DNA from: CAZKFG01 sp964551985
GTDB lineage: Bacteria; Bacillota; Negativicutes; Acidaminococcales; JAISLQ01
Assembly (NCBI GenBank): GCA_964551985.1
Contig: CAZKFG010000003.1
Coordinates: forward strand, 9,736-73,735
DNA length: 64,000 bases
Reading direction: 5' to 3'
A model generated the notes under the pieces. It saw only the letters and a list, made by a program, of their open reading frames with translations. It was not told the DNA's origin and searched no databases. Of this stretch, positions 9,734 through 18,017 are shown one piece after another. A program made the translations under genes and the position numbers. Positions within the stretch are counted from its first letter, which is position 1. Every line of letters starts with the position of its first letter.

Positions 9734-9753
9734 AGAACAAAGGAGGAAAATAG

Positions 9754-10383
9754 ATGTCAAACAATGTAAACCCAATAACAACTGGAGCACCAACGGCAAA
9801 AGAACAAGTCAAAAATAAAAACGGCGAACTAGGCAAAGACGCCTTTTTAAAACTACTCGTTGCCCAACTCCAAAACCAAGACCCACTAGCACCGGCAGAA
9901 GACAAAGAATTCATCGCCCAACTATCAACATTCTCAATGCTAGAACAAATGCAAAACATGAACTCGTCAATGCAAGCAACCCAAGCCTCAAGTTTAATCG
10001 GTAAACAAGTAACATGGCAAGAAACCGTCGATGGAGAGCAAAAAGTCTTCTACTCAACAGTAGAATCAGTAAGAGTAGCTGGAGACCAAGTATACCTAGT
10101 AGTAGACTCAGAATCAGGCAAAGAAATAAAACTATCAGACGTCAAACTAATCGAAGACGCAAACGGCGACTACACAAATCAAATCGGTCAAGCATCAATG
10201 CTTATAGGAAAAATAGTAAGCTGGTACGAAAAAGGTGAAGACGGCAAACCAGTAGAAAAATCAGCCGAAGCTACATCAGTAAAAGTATCACAAGGCAAAG
10301 TTTACCTAGTAGTTGGTAAAGACGCCGACGGCAAAGACATGGTAATCTCAATGGACAGCGTATCTAGCGTAAAACCAAAATAA
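9754..10383 (+). CDS. flgD: Flagellar hook capping protein FlgD
   Basis: FlgD is the scaffold cap for hook assembly. The product is 209 residues. The N-terminal FlgD domain is clear (GKDAFLKLLVAQLQNQDP, then FIAQLSTFSMLEQMQNMN, about residues 27-70). The C-terminal 130 residues are two related copies of a Tudor-like module, each beginning with an LIGK motif and containing V(A/S)xGxVYLVV (residues 80-135 and 149-207). Third codon positions are mostly A or C. RBS AAAGGAGG. Confidence 0.95.
   Translation: MSNNVNPITTGAPTAKEQVKNKNGELGKDAFLKLLVAQLQNQDPLAPAEDKEFIAQLSTFSMLEQMQNMNSSMQATQASSLIGKQVTWQETVDGEQKVFYSTVESVRVAGDQVYLVVDSESGKEIKLSDVKLIEDANGDYTNQIGQASMLIGKIVSWYEKGEDGKPVEKSAEATSVKVSQGKVYLVVGKDADGKDMVISMDSVSSVKPK
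9991..10374 (+). repeat. Tandem duplicated module in the C-terminal part of FlgD
   Basis: Two protein-level copies span about 9991-10158 and 10198-10374. Both begin with S-S/M-LIGK followed by an aromatic (VTW, VSW). Both contain a Gly-Gln/Lys-Val-Tyr-Leu-Val-Val core and end in a short beta strand (LSDVKLI, MDSVSSV). DNA identity is low, so the duplication is old. Confidence 0.7.
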
Positions 10384-10410
10384 CAAAGGAAAATTGACAG
10401 GAGGGATAAA

Positions 10411-10803
10411 ATGACAGACCCAAGACTTTTTTACCCAATCCCGCCAATAGTTTCCAATACTACCACAACAATTAAGCCGCAAAACCAACAAAACACAACA
10501 GTTCAACCAAAAATAGACTTCAAAAGCGTGCTTAACAACGAAATAAAACAAGTAAAATTCTCTCAACATGCCCTGCAACGTCTAGACAGCAGAAACATAA
10601 TCCTAGACGAACAACAAATAGAAAAACTCCAGCAGGCAGTAGACAAAGCCACACAAAAAGGCTCAAGAGAATCACTGGTATTAATGGATAACCAACTGGC
10701 ATTTGTTGTCAGCGTTAGAAACCGAACCGTGATTACAGCCATGGACGGCAACTCTATCAAAGACAATATATTCACAAACATCGACAGTGCAATAGTTATA
10801 TAA
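10411..10803 (+). CDS. Flagellar operon protein (TIGR02530-like)
   Basis: The product is 130 residues, of a small family found in Bacillota between flgD and flgE. The conserved core is in the second half: FSQHALQRLDSRNIILDEQQIEKL and LVLMDNQLAFVVSVRNRTVITAMD. The first 45 residues are Pro/Gln/Thr-rich and variable. No enzyme motif, signal peptide or membrane helix is visible. The function is not known to me. Position suggests a role in hook assembly. RBS CAGGAGGG. Confidence 0.85.
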   Translation: MTDPRLFYPIPPIVSNTTTTIKPQNQQNTTVQPKIDFKSVLNNEIKQVKFSQHALQRLDSRNIILDEQQIEKLQQAVDKATQKGSRESLVLMDNQLAFVVSVRNRTVITAMDGNSIKDNIFTNIDSAIVI

Positions 10804-10884
10804 GCTGGACCTTAAGGAAGCTTAGAGTATGGAATGAAAGAAATACTCAAACTAGCACGAAATAAAAGGAGGTCATTTCATCTT

Positions 10885-12888
10885 ATGATGCGTTCACTTT
10901 ATACTGGGGTATCAGGTTTGAGCAATCATCAAACCAGAATGGATGTACTCAGTAACAATATAGCCAATGTCAACACAACAGGCTTTAAAGCAAGCCGTAC
11001 AGTTTTCTCAAGCGCCCTTAGCCAAACAATCCAAGGCGCAACATCACCACAAGGTAACGTTGGCGGTATCAACGCCAAACAAATCGGACTAGGTGTAAAA
11101 ACAGCTGCAATAGATATACTGTTTACCAAAACAAGCTTCCAAACAACAAACGTCAACACAGACCTTGCTATCAACGATAACGGCTTTTTCATCGTAAACA
11201 ACGGAGCGCAATCCTTCTACACAAGAGCAGGCAACTTCGGTTTTGACGAAGATGGTAGCTTTGTTAACGTTGACGGTCTAAAAGTAATGGGCTGGCTGGC
11301 AGACAAAACCGGCAATATCAATACTGCTGCACCAATCGAGGCAATCAAAATACCTGTAACAGACACTATGGATCCTAAAATAACAACATACCTAGATGCT
11401 ATCGGAAACCTAGACTCTAGTGCTGGGCTAGGCATGATAGGCTCGTCTTCAAAAGACGTTTTCGACTCACAAGGTTTTGCTCATAGAGTATCTACGAACT
11501 ACACCAAAGTTGGCGACAACCAATGGCTTGCAGCTACAGACGTAAAAGGAGTGGAGCCTGGCACTACAGTACAAGGTACTATAAAAAGAATATCATTTGA
11601 TGCTTATGGTAAATACATGGGCTCTGAAGATGTTACTTTAGCAGGACAACCATCTAAAGCAGTATTTTTAACAGCCTTTAACTCAAAGTTAGACTTGCCT
11701 AATGATGCTATGGCTGGTGGTCCAATTACTGACACCGTTACTTACCAAGATTCAGCGGGAAATGCTCAAACCATAACTATTACAGCTACATTAACTTCTC
11801 CTGCAACTGCTGTAGGTGCTACGGATGCAGAGTGGGAGGTGGAATTTGACTTCGGTGGTGGTACTACACCACAAACGCAAACAATTTCTTCGACAAACCA
11901 AAATCCTAGCTGGAATCCGATGGTTGTTACTATTGGTACTGATACAGTGTCATTTACACCAAATACTCAAATAACTTTTGAATCTGGCGTTACTCCTGCA
12001 TTTGTATCAAAATCAGGTCCAACAAGAACTGTTGGTACAGCCGTATCAGATGCATTCACGGCAGCAGGAATAGAACTTGATAGAAATGCTAGATTAAACG
12101 ATACAAAAGAAGGTGCAATAACTTTCATGGATTCAGATAATATTCCCCGTGCTTTAGGCGTCAAAGCTACTTGTACAGCAGCACCAAACGGGGCCAACCC
12201 AGCAACGTGGAAACTAGAATTTATTGAAAATGGTAAGGTAGTTGGTTCGCAGAGCTATTCTACATTAGTAGCCAACGATTTGCCACCACTTACTCTGACT
12301 GACGGTTCTATGGTTTCTTTTACAGGGGCAGGTAGTTCTGTTACTATCGGTAATACCGCAACAGCTCTTAATACAGTGCCAATGACCCCAACGGGTACGG
12401 ATATGCCACTATCTTTTCAACCAGCAGGTGGAACAGCAAGCCCATTGTCAATAAATATGTCTTACAATGCTCTGACACAATACGCCGGTGGCTTTAATAT
12501 GGGTGACCCTAAGCAAGACGGTTATTCAGCAGGTGATTTGAAAGACAAAGTAATTGATGCATCCGGTACAATTATTGGTAAATATTCTAATGGTCAGATG
12601 TTAAAACTAGGTCAAGTTGCTACAGCAATTTTTAACAATCAACAAGGGCTAGAGCGGGCTGGTTCGACATTGTTTACAGCGTCTAATAACTCAGGAGATC
12701 CAATAATTGGTACAGCAGGTACCGGCGGACGCGGAACTATGCAAGCGGGCGCTATAGAGATGGCTAATGTTGATTTAGCAGAAGAATTTACTAATATGAT
12801 AGTAACTCAACGTGGTTATCAATCCAATTCAAGGGTAATTACAACTTCAGACGAAATGCTCCAAGAATTAATGAGTCTTAAACGTTAA
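10885..12888 (+). CDS. flgE: Flagellar hook protein FlgE
   Basis: FlgE forms the universal joint (hook). The product is 667 residues, much longer than the roughly 400 of E. coli. The D0/D1 N-terminus is typical (MRSLYTGVSGLSNHQTRMDVLSNNIANVNTTGFK), as is the C-terminus (AGAIEMANVDLAEEFTNMI, TQRGYQSNSRVITTSDEMLQEL). Residues about 280-490 are extra surface domains holding two related modules. The ATG at 10885 (or the next codon) follows AAAAGGAGGT (10866-10875). Longer in-frame starts lack the family N-terminus. Codon third positions change from A/C-rich to T-rich near base 11550, inside the gene. Confidence 0.96.
   Translation: MMRSLYTGVSGLSNHQTRMDVLSNNIANVNTTGFKASRTVFSSALSQTIQGATSPQGNVGGINAKQIGLGVKTAAIDILFTKTSFQTTNVNTDLAINDNGFFIVNNGAQSFYTRAGNFGFDEDGSFVNVDGLKVMGWLADKTGNINTAAPIEAIKIPVTDTMDPKITTYLDAIGNLDSSAGLGMIGSSSKDVFDSQGFAHRVSTNYTKVGDNQWLAATDVKGVEPGTTVQGTIKRISFDAYGKYMGSEDVTLAGQPSKAVFLTAFNSKLDLPNDAMAGGPITDTVTYQDSAGNAQTITITATLTSPATAVGATDAEWEVEFDFGGGTTPQTQTISSTNQNPSWNPMVVTIGTDTVSFTPNTQITFESGVTPAFVSKSGPTRTVGTAVSDAFTAAGIELDRNARLNDTKEGAITFMDSDNIPRALGVKATCTAAPNGANPATWKLEFIENGKVVGSQSYSTLVANDLPPLTLTDGSMVSFTGAGSSVTIGNTATALNTVPMTPTGTDMPLSFQPAGGTASPLSINMSYNALTQYAGGFNMGDPKQDGYSAGDLKDKVIDASGTIIGKYSNGQMLKLGQVATAIFNNQQGLERAGSTLFTASNNSGDPIIGTAGTGGRGTMQAGAIEMANVDLAEEFTNMIVTQRGYQSNSRVITTSDEMLQELMSLKR
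11731..12350 (+). repeat. Two related surface modules within FlgE
   Basis: Segment 11731-12000 encodes TVTYQDSAGN, then TATLT, then AEWEVEFDF and TIGTDTVSFTPN. Segment 12110-12350 encodes AITFMDSDNI, then KATCT, then ATWKLEFIE and TLTDGSMVSFTGAG. The order and spacing of these elements match, so they look like diverged copies of one beta-rich module in the variable hook surface. Confidence 0.6.
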
Positions 12889-12901
12889 TATTTAAACTTT
12901 C

Positions 12902-12925
12902 AGGGGGGCAAAATTACGCCCCCCT
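12902..12925 (+). terminator. GC-rich stem-loop after flgE (partial terminator or processing site)
   Basis: AGGGGGGC (12902-12909) and GCCCCCCT (12918-12925) form a perfect 8-bp stem around an 8-base loop. No U tract follows (the next bases are AAAGGCTTTAAATAA), so it may be an attenuating or mRNA-stabilising hairpin rather than a strong terminator. It separates the hook genes from flbD-fliL onward. Confidence 0.6.
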
Positions 12926-12974
12926 AAAGGCTTTAAATAAACTATGTATTTTTTATAATAAGGTGAGTGTAAAA

Positions 12975-13169
12975 ATGATAACATTGACAAAATTTCAATC
13001 TAAAGATGAGCTAGTATTAAATTCAGATTTAATAGAGACAATTGAGGAAACTCCTGATACGGTTATTACATTAACTAGTGGTAGAAAGCTGATTGTAGAG
13101 GAAACATCGAAAGATATTATTAGAAAAGTTATAGAGTTTAGGCGTGAATTAGGAAAATTTGCAAGATAA
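12975..13169 (+). CDS. swrD: FlbD/SwrD family motility protein
   Basis: The product is 64 residues of the FlbD (YlzI/SwrD) family. It has MITLTKF at the start, the LNSDLIETIEETPDTVITLTSGRKLIVEE core and a charged C-terminal helix. In B. subtilis the gene lies at the same place, between the hook gene and fliL, and SwrD is reported to raise motor torque. The ATG at 12975 follows AAGGTGAG (12960-12967). An upstream in-frame GTG overlaps that site. The 155 bases after it up to fliL hold no gene. Confidence 0.9.
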   Translation: MITLTKFQSKDELVLNSDLIETIEETPDTVITLTSGRKLIVEETSKDIIRKVIEFRRELGKFAR

Positions 13170-13324
13170 GTGATGAGAAAAAGCCTTATTGCTATTGCTT
13201 GTTTCACATAAATAGTATAAAATTAAATATAAGTGTTTATAAAAAGCAGGATTTTTGCTGCGTAGGTAGAATTATAAATAGTATTTATTACTTTAATACA
13301 AAAAAATATAAGGCGGTGTGAATT

Positions 13325-13840
13325 TTGGCTGAAGAAGAAAAAAAAGAAGTTGCAGAAGAGAAGAAATCAAAAATGCCTAAAATACCAAAACCAAAATCAT
13401 CTTTAGTTCTTATTGTTGTGCTTGTTGTGGTGGGTATTGTTTTAGCAGGTGGGATATCGTTTTTTGTTGCTGCTAAGATTGCAGGTGATAGAACTGTTAC
13501 TGTAATTAAAAAACGTGAGCCTGGCGTTCTTATGCGTATTGGTGACTCTAAAGATGGTGTTGTGCTAAATATTGGTGGCACGACTGGTCGTTATTTGAAG
13601 ATGGTCATGACTTTAGAGGTTGAGCCTGTTAAGGGTGCTGATGGTAAGGTTGCTGTTAGCCAACAAGACGAGATAAAGATTCAAGATGCTACAATTAATT
13701 TTTTGCGTTCACAGAAAATTGATGCTTTTACTCCAGCTAATCAGGAAAAATTGAAAGAGGAAATTAAGACAGTTTTGAATAAAAAGCTAGGGTCTGATAG
13801 AGTTCTAGATGTTTTTATTACTAATGTTGTAATTCAATAA
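13325..13840 (+). CDS. fliL: Flagellar basal body-associated protein FliL
   Basis: FliL is a single-pass membrane protein that rings the stator units. The product is 171 residues. A Lys/Glu/Pro-rich cytoplasmic start is followed by one membrane helix at about residues 25-48 and a periplasmic stomatin-like domain (YLKMVMTLEVEP, EIKIQDATINFLRSQ, KEEIKTVLNKKLG). The start is TTG with AAGGCGGTG upstream. In the first 60 codons no third position is C by my count, in sharp contrast to flgD. Confidence 0.93.
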   Translation: MAEEEKKEVAEEKKSKMPKIPKPKSSLVLIVVLVVVGIVLAGGISFFVAAKIAGDRTVTVIKKREPGVLMRIGDSKDGVVLNIGGTTGRYLKMVMTLEVEPVKGADGKVAVSQQDEIKIQDATINFLRSQKIDAFTPANQEKLKEEIKTVLNKKLGSDRVLDVFITNVVIQ

Positions 13841-13876
13841 ATATTCTACATGTTTTAGCAGAAAGGAGGAATTTAT

Positions 13877-14878
13877 TTGGCAGGCGACGTTCTTTCTCAA
13901 TCAGAAATAGATGAGTTATTATCTGCACTATCTACAGGGACTGTTTCGGCAGACGAGATACGTACAGAACAAGAGCAAAAGAAAATAAAAATATATGATT
14001 TTAAGCGCCCAGATAAGTTTTCAAAAGATCAGATTAGAACTTTGTATATGATTCATGAAAATTTTGCAAGGTTGTTAAATACGTATCTTTCTGCTCACTT
14101 ACGTGCCTTGATAAATATAGAAGTTGCTTCAGTTGATCAATTGACTTATGAAGAATTTATAAGGTCGTTGCCAAATCCTACTGTTATTAGTATTTTTCAA
14201 ATGCCACCTTTAAAGGGTAATGCGGTTTTTGAGATAAATCCAGCACTTGTTTTTGCAATGATAGATAGGTTGTTTGGTGGTGTGGGAGGTAGTTTTTCAA
14301 AGTCTCGTTCTTTAACGGATATTGAAGAGGCTATTGTTGGTAGAGTTATGGTAAAGGCTCTAGAGCAGCTTCGCGAGGCTTGGGGTCAGGTTGTTGAGAT
14401 AAAACCAAGGCTTGATACTATAGAGAATAATCCACAATTTACACAGGTTGTTCCTCCTAGTGATATGGTTGTTATAATAACTTTGCAGGCTAAAATACAG
14501 CAAACGGAAGGTCTTATGACTCTTTGTATTCCGTATTTTGTTTTAGAGCCTATAATGAATAAGCTTACAACTACTTTTTGGGTGGCTTCTTCTTCTAATA
14601 AAAAAGATGTCAAAGAAAGTAGTGCACTGCAAAAACGGTTGATTAAGACTCCGATACCGGTTAGTGTTGTGCTTGGTAAAACTTCTATTAATGTTTATGA
14701 TTTGATGAGTTTGTCTAAAGGTGATGTTTTGCGGCTGGATTCTAAGTATGATGACGAACTATCTTTTGTTGCTGGTCAAAAGGAAAAATTTAAATGTCGA
14801 CCAGGTTTGGCAGGGAAACATGTAGCTGTTCAAATAACACGAACATATGCTAATAAAGGAGATGATCAAGATGAATGA
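13877..14878 (+). CDS. fliM: Flagellar motor switch protein FliM
   Basis: FliM is the C-ring protein that binds phospho-CheY. The product is 333 residues. The N-terminal CheY-binding peptide is present (LSQSEIDELLSALSTG). The middle domain has the FARLLNTYLSAHLRA and LFGGVGGSFSKSRSLTDIE signatures, and the C-terminal SpoA domain has INVYDLMSLSKGDVLRLD. The start is TTG following AAAGGAGGAA. It overlaps fliY by 8 bases. Confidence 0.97.
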   Translation: MAGDVLSQSEIDELLSALSTGTVSADEIRTEQEQKKIKIYDFKRPDKFSKDQIRTLYMIHENFARLLNTYLSAHLRALINIEVASVDQLTYEEFIRSLPNPTVISIFQMPPLKGNAVFEINPALVFAMIDRLFGGVGGSFSKSRSLTDIEEAIVGRVMVKALEQLREAWGQVVEIKPRLDTIENNPQFTQVVPPSDMVVIITLQAKIQQTEGLMTLCIPYFVLEPIMNKLTTTFWVASSSNKKDVKESSALQKRLIKTPIPVSVVLGKTSINVYDLMSLSKGDVLRLDSKYDDELSFVAGQKEKFKCRPGLAGKHVAVQITRTYANKGDDQDE

Positions 14879-16013
14879 TGGATTGTTATCACAAGAAGAA
14901 ATTAATGCATTATTAAATACAGATTCCACAGAACAAGCAACAGCTCCTGCCGATATAAGTAGTGACCTGTTGACAACGCAAGAGAAAGATGCATTAGGTG
15001 AAATAGGCAATATTTCTATGGGTAGTGCGGCTACAACATTGTCTATTTTGTTGAGTAATAAGGTTAATATAACTACACCTACAGTAGATGTAACTAAGAT
15101 GGAGGCAATTCAAAATGAATATCCATTACCGTATTTAGTTATTGTTGTAGATTATACAAAAGGTCTTAAGGGTTCTAATATTTTTGCAATAAAGGAACAT
15201 GATGCACTTATAATCGCTGATTTGATGATGGGTGGCGATGGAAGTAACCCGCCAACGGAATTGAACGAACTTTATATGAGCGCGGTTTCAGAGGCTATGA
15301 ATCAGATGATGGGCGCTACAGCAACTTCAATGTCTACAATGTTTAAGGATACATTTGATATTGCACCGCCTAGAGTTTCTTTGGTTGATTTTTCTCAAAA
15401 GGATATAAGTGATATTTCTACTAAAGTTCAAGATCCAGTTGTCAAGGTTTCTTTCAGAATGGAAGTAGGAGATTTAATTGATTCTGATATAATGCAAATA
15501 TTGACTCTTGATGTAGCGAAAAATTTAGTAACCAAATTGTATAAACCTAGTGAACCACCTGTACAGGCGTCGCAAGCGGCTCCACAACCTAAAGTTGCAA
15601 CACCAGCGGCTCCACAACAACAAAGACCACAAGTGTCGGCACAACAACCTATGTATACTCCACCGCCAATGGTATCATCTCACATGGGCGCGAATGTTCC
15701 CGTTCAGCAAGTACAGTTTGCACCATTGACTCAACAAGGTATGCCTGCTATTGATGGTAATTTAGGATTGCTTTTAGATGTTCCGTTGCAAATTACTGTA
15801 GAGCTTGGTAGGACAAGAAAGCTTATTAGAGAAATTTTGGATTTAGGACCTGGTTCTGTAGTTGAATTGGATAAATTAGCGGGTGAACCAGTAGATGTGT
15901 TTGCTAATACTAAGCTTATTGCTAAAGGTGAAGTTGTTGTTATAGATGAGAATTTTGGTGTTAGGATAACTGAAATAGTAAGTCCACTTGAAAGAATGAA
16001 TACTTTACAATAA
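14871..16013 (+). CDS. fliY: Flagellar motor switch phosphatase FliY
   Basis: FliY is the C-ring protein of Bacillota that combines a CheC-type CheY-P phosphatase with a FliN domain. The product is 380 residues. It has an N-terminal CheY-binding-like peptide (LLSQEEINALLN) and two phosphatase half-sites (ALGEIGNISMGSAA and AVSEAMNQMMGA, each with the E-x2-N pattern). A Pro/Gln linker at about residues 228-285 leads to a C-terminal SpoA/FliN domain (LLLDVPLQITVELGRTR). The ATG at 14871 follows AAAGGAG at 14855-14861. Confidence 0.95.
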   Translation: MNDGLLSQEEINALLNTDSTEQATAPADISSDLLTTQEKDALGEIGNISMGSAATTLSILLSNKVNITTPTVDVTKMEAIQNEYPLPYLVIVVDYTKGLKGSNIFAIKEHDALIIADLMMGGDGSNPPTELNELYMSAVSEAMNQMMGATATSMSTMFKDTFDIAPPRVSLVDFSQKDISDISTKVQDPVVKVSFRMEVGDLIDSDIMQILTLDVAKNLVTKLYKPSEPPVQASQAAPQPKVATPAAPQQQRPQVSAQQPMYTPPPMVSSHMGANVPVQQVQFAPLTQQGMPAIDGNLGLLLDVPLQITVELGRTRKLIREILDLGPGSVVELDKLAGEPVDVFANTKLIAKGEVVVIDENFGVRITEIVSPLERMNTLQ

Positions 16014-16055
16014 TGTGTTTAAAAAACTTTATTTTAAATTAAAGGAGAATTTTAA

Positions 16056-16418
16056 ATGGCTACAAGAGTACTAATTGTTGATGATGCTGCTTTTATGAGA
16101 ATGATGATTAAAGATATTTTATCTAAAAATGGTTTTGAAGTAGTTGGTGAAGCTGCTAATGGTAATGAAGGTATAGAAAAATATAAAGAATTGAGTCCAG
16201 AACTTACAACAATGGATATAACAATGCCAGAGATGGATGGAATATCTGCTGTAAAAGCGATTAAAGCTTTTGATCCTGCTGCTAAGATTATTATGTGTAG
16301 TGCTATGGGTCAACAGGCTATGGTTATTGAAGCAATCCAAGCAGGTGCGAAAGATTTTATTGTAAAACCTTTCCAGCCAGATCGCGTAGTTGAGGCAATG
16401 AGAAAAGCTTTAGGTTAA
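16056..16418 (+). CDS. cheY: Chemotaxis response regulator CheY
   Basis: Single-domain receiver of 120 residues that carries the phosphoryl signal from CheA to the FliM/FliY switch. The acidic pocket (VDDAAF, D9/D10), phospho-acceptor D54 (TMDITMPEMDG), Ser/Thr position (CSAMGQQ) and K104 (VKPFQPDR) are present. The ATG follows AAAGGAGAA. Location between fliY and fliO is the same as in B. subtilis. Confidence 0.97.
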   Translation: MATRVLIVDDAAFMRMMIKDILSKNGFEVVGEAANGNEGIEKYKELSPELTTMDITMPEMDGISAVKAIKAFDPAAKIIMCSAMGQQAMVIEAIQAGAKDFIVKPFQPDRVVEAMRKALG

Positions 16419-16421
16419 AAA

Positions 16422-16961
16422 ATGGTTTTGAAATGTTTTTTATCACTGGCTTTTACAAATATTTTTTTGACTAGCAAAATTGCTTTTGCGGCACAAGAAG
16501 TTGATAATACAAAATATTTAGAATATAAAAATACTGCTGTGACAGGTGCTACTTCTGTGACATCGACATTTTTTTATATTCTTAGTTTGATTTTAGTATT
16601 TGCTTTGGTTTTATTTTTGGCATATTTTGTTTCAAGATTTATTGGTAGCAAGTTTGGCTCGTCAAGGTTTTTGAGCTCTAGCAATATATTGTCTGTTATG
16701 CCAATTGAACAGAATAAAAAAATAATATTTGTAGAAATCAATAATAGTATTTTGGTACTAGGTATTACAGAAAACAACATTTCGCTTTTAAAGGAGATAT
16801 CGGCTAGCGAAGATATTAAAAATTTGAAAGAAGATTTGTTGAATAATAAAATGACAGATGGTTTTTTAAATTATCAAACTAATACACTTGAAAACATACA
16901 AAAAAAGATAAAACCAATGCTCCGTAATTTACCAATAGGTAAAAAGGAAGATTTAAAATAA
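16422..16961 (+). CDS. fliO: Flagellar biosynthetic protein FliO
   Basis: FliO (FliZ in Bacillus) assists assembly of the FliP/Q/R export gate. The product is 179 residues. It has a hydrophobic N-terminus that may be a signal sequence (to about residue 25), then a membrane helix at about residues 50-72 and a conserved cytoplasmic part (LSSSNILSVMPIEQNKKIIFVEI). It starts 3 bases after cheY and directly abuts fliP. The call rests on topology, the short conserved motif and gene order. Confidence 0.88.
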   Translation: MVLKCFLSLAFTNIFLTSKIAFAAQEVDNTKYLEYKNTAVTGATSVTSTFFYILSLILVFALVLFLAYFVSRFIGSKFGSSRFLSSSNILSVMPIEQNKKIIFVEINNSILVLGITENNISLLKEISASEDIKNLKEDLLNNKMTDGFLNYQTNTLENIQKKIKPMLRNLPIGKKEDLK

Positions 16962-17726
16962 ATGAATTTATACAGAATTGATAAGAAAACAACTCTTTTT
17001 TTTGGTATAGTATTTTTATTCTTTACACAAACAGTATTTGCAGCTCCTATGCCTTTGCCTAATATAAATATAGGAGTTGGCGATACAAATAATCCGACAG
17101 ATTTAGTTGTAAGTTTACAAATACTATTTGCGCTTACGATTTTAACATTAGCACCAGCTATAATAATAATGGTAACATCTTTTACTAGAATTGTAGTGGT
17201 GCTTTCTTTTGTAAGAAATGCTCTAGGTACTCAACAGATGCCACCTAATCAGGTGCTTATGAGTCTAGCACTTTTTCTTACTTTTTTTACAATGAGTCCA
17301 TATTTGTCTGAGATAAATACTAAAGCGTTGCAACCTTATTTAGCAGGTACAATTAATCAGGAAGTAGCTTTTACTGAGGCGGTAAAACCTATTCGGACAT
17401 TTATGTTTAAACAAACAAGAGAAAATGATATAGCATTATTTGTAAATGTAGCAGATGCCAAAAGACCAGAAAGCCAAGAAGAGGTTTCGACACTAACTTT
17501 GATTCCTGCCTTTATGATAAGTGAATTAAAAACAGCTTTTCAGATTGGTTTTCTCATTTATATACCATTTATAGTAATAGATATGATTGTTGCTACAACG
17601 CTTATGTCTATGGGTATGATGATGTTACCACCAGCAATGATTTCTTTGCCTTTTAAAATATTGCTTTTTGTTTTAGTTGATGGTTGGCATCTTATTATTA
17701 AATCACTTGTTGAGAGTTTTGCTTAA
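16962..17726 (+). CDS. fliP: Flagellar export gate protein FliP
   Basis: Core subunit of the flagellar type III export gate. The product is 254 residues. It has an N-terminal cleavable-type signal (FFGIVFLFFTQTVFAAP), then four membrane helices with the family signatures TSFTRIVVVLSFVRNALGTQQMPPNQVL and MGMMMLPPAMISLPFKILLFVLVDGW. It begins immediately after the fliO stop and is followed by fliQ. Confidence 0.98.
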   Translation: MNLYRIDKKTTLFFGIVFLFFTQTVFAAPMPLPNINIGVGDTNNPTDLVVSLQILFALTILTLAPAIIIMVTSFTRIVVVLSFVRNALGTQQMPPNQVLMSLALFLTFFTMSPYLSEINTKALQPYLAGTINQEVAFTEAVKPIRTFMFKQTRENDIALFVNVADAKRPESQEEVSTLTLIPAFMISELKTAFQIGFLIYIPFIVIDMIVATTLMSMGMMMLPPAMISLPFKILLFVLVDGWHLIIKSLVESFA

Positions 17727-17737
17727 GGAGAAATGTT

Positions 17738-18007
17738 ATGAATTCAGACTATGCCATACAGATAGGTCAGGAAGCATTAATGTTAGTTATGTTAGTCTCT
17801 GCTCCTATGCTTGGACTTGGAATGTTAGTTGGTATTTTAGTTAGTGTTTTCCAAGCTACTACTCAAATTCAAGAACAAACGCTAGTTTTTATACCTAAAA
17901 TAATAGCTGTCTTTGTGGCTATAGTTTTATTTGGCTCGACAATGATAAATATGCTTACATCTTTTACTGGTGAACTCTTTAGCAAAATTCCTTTAATGCT
18001 AAGGTAA
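17738..18007 (+). CDS. fliQ: Flagellar export gate protein FliQ
   Basis: Small two-helix export gate subunit of 89 residues, the family length. Typical segments are IGQEALMLVMLVSAPMLGLGMLVG and VSVFQATTQIQEQTL. The ATG follows AAGGAGAA in the 11-base gap after fliP. Confidence 0.97.
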   Translation: MNSDYAIQIGQEALMLVMLVSAPMLGLGMLVGILVSVFQATTQIQEQTLVFIPKIIAVFVAIVLFGSTMINMLTSFTGELFSKIPLMLR

Positions 18008-18017
18008 TTATAATATT

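Noticed and set aside
10834..10884. Longer N-terminus for FlgE starting at 10834
   Set aside because: The strong AAAAGGAGGT site lies within this stretch, and the conserved hook N-terminus begins at 10885.
13170..13324. Possible promoter (TTGCTT and TATAAA) before fliL
   Set aside because: Spacing of the two elements is about 15 bases and the -10 is imperfect. Kept only as part of the operon-division observation.
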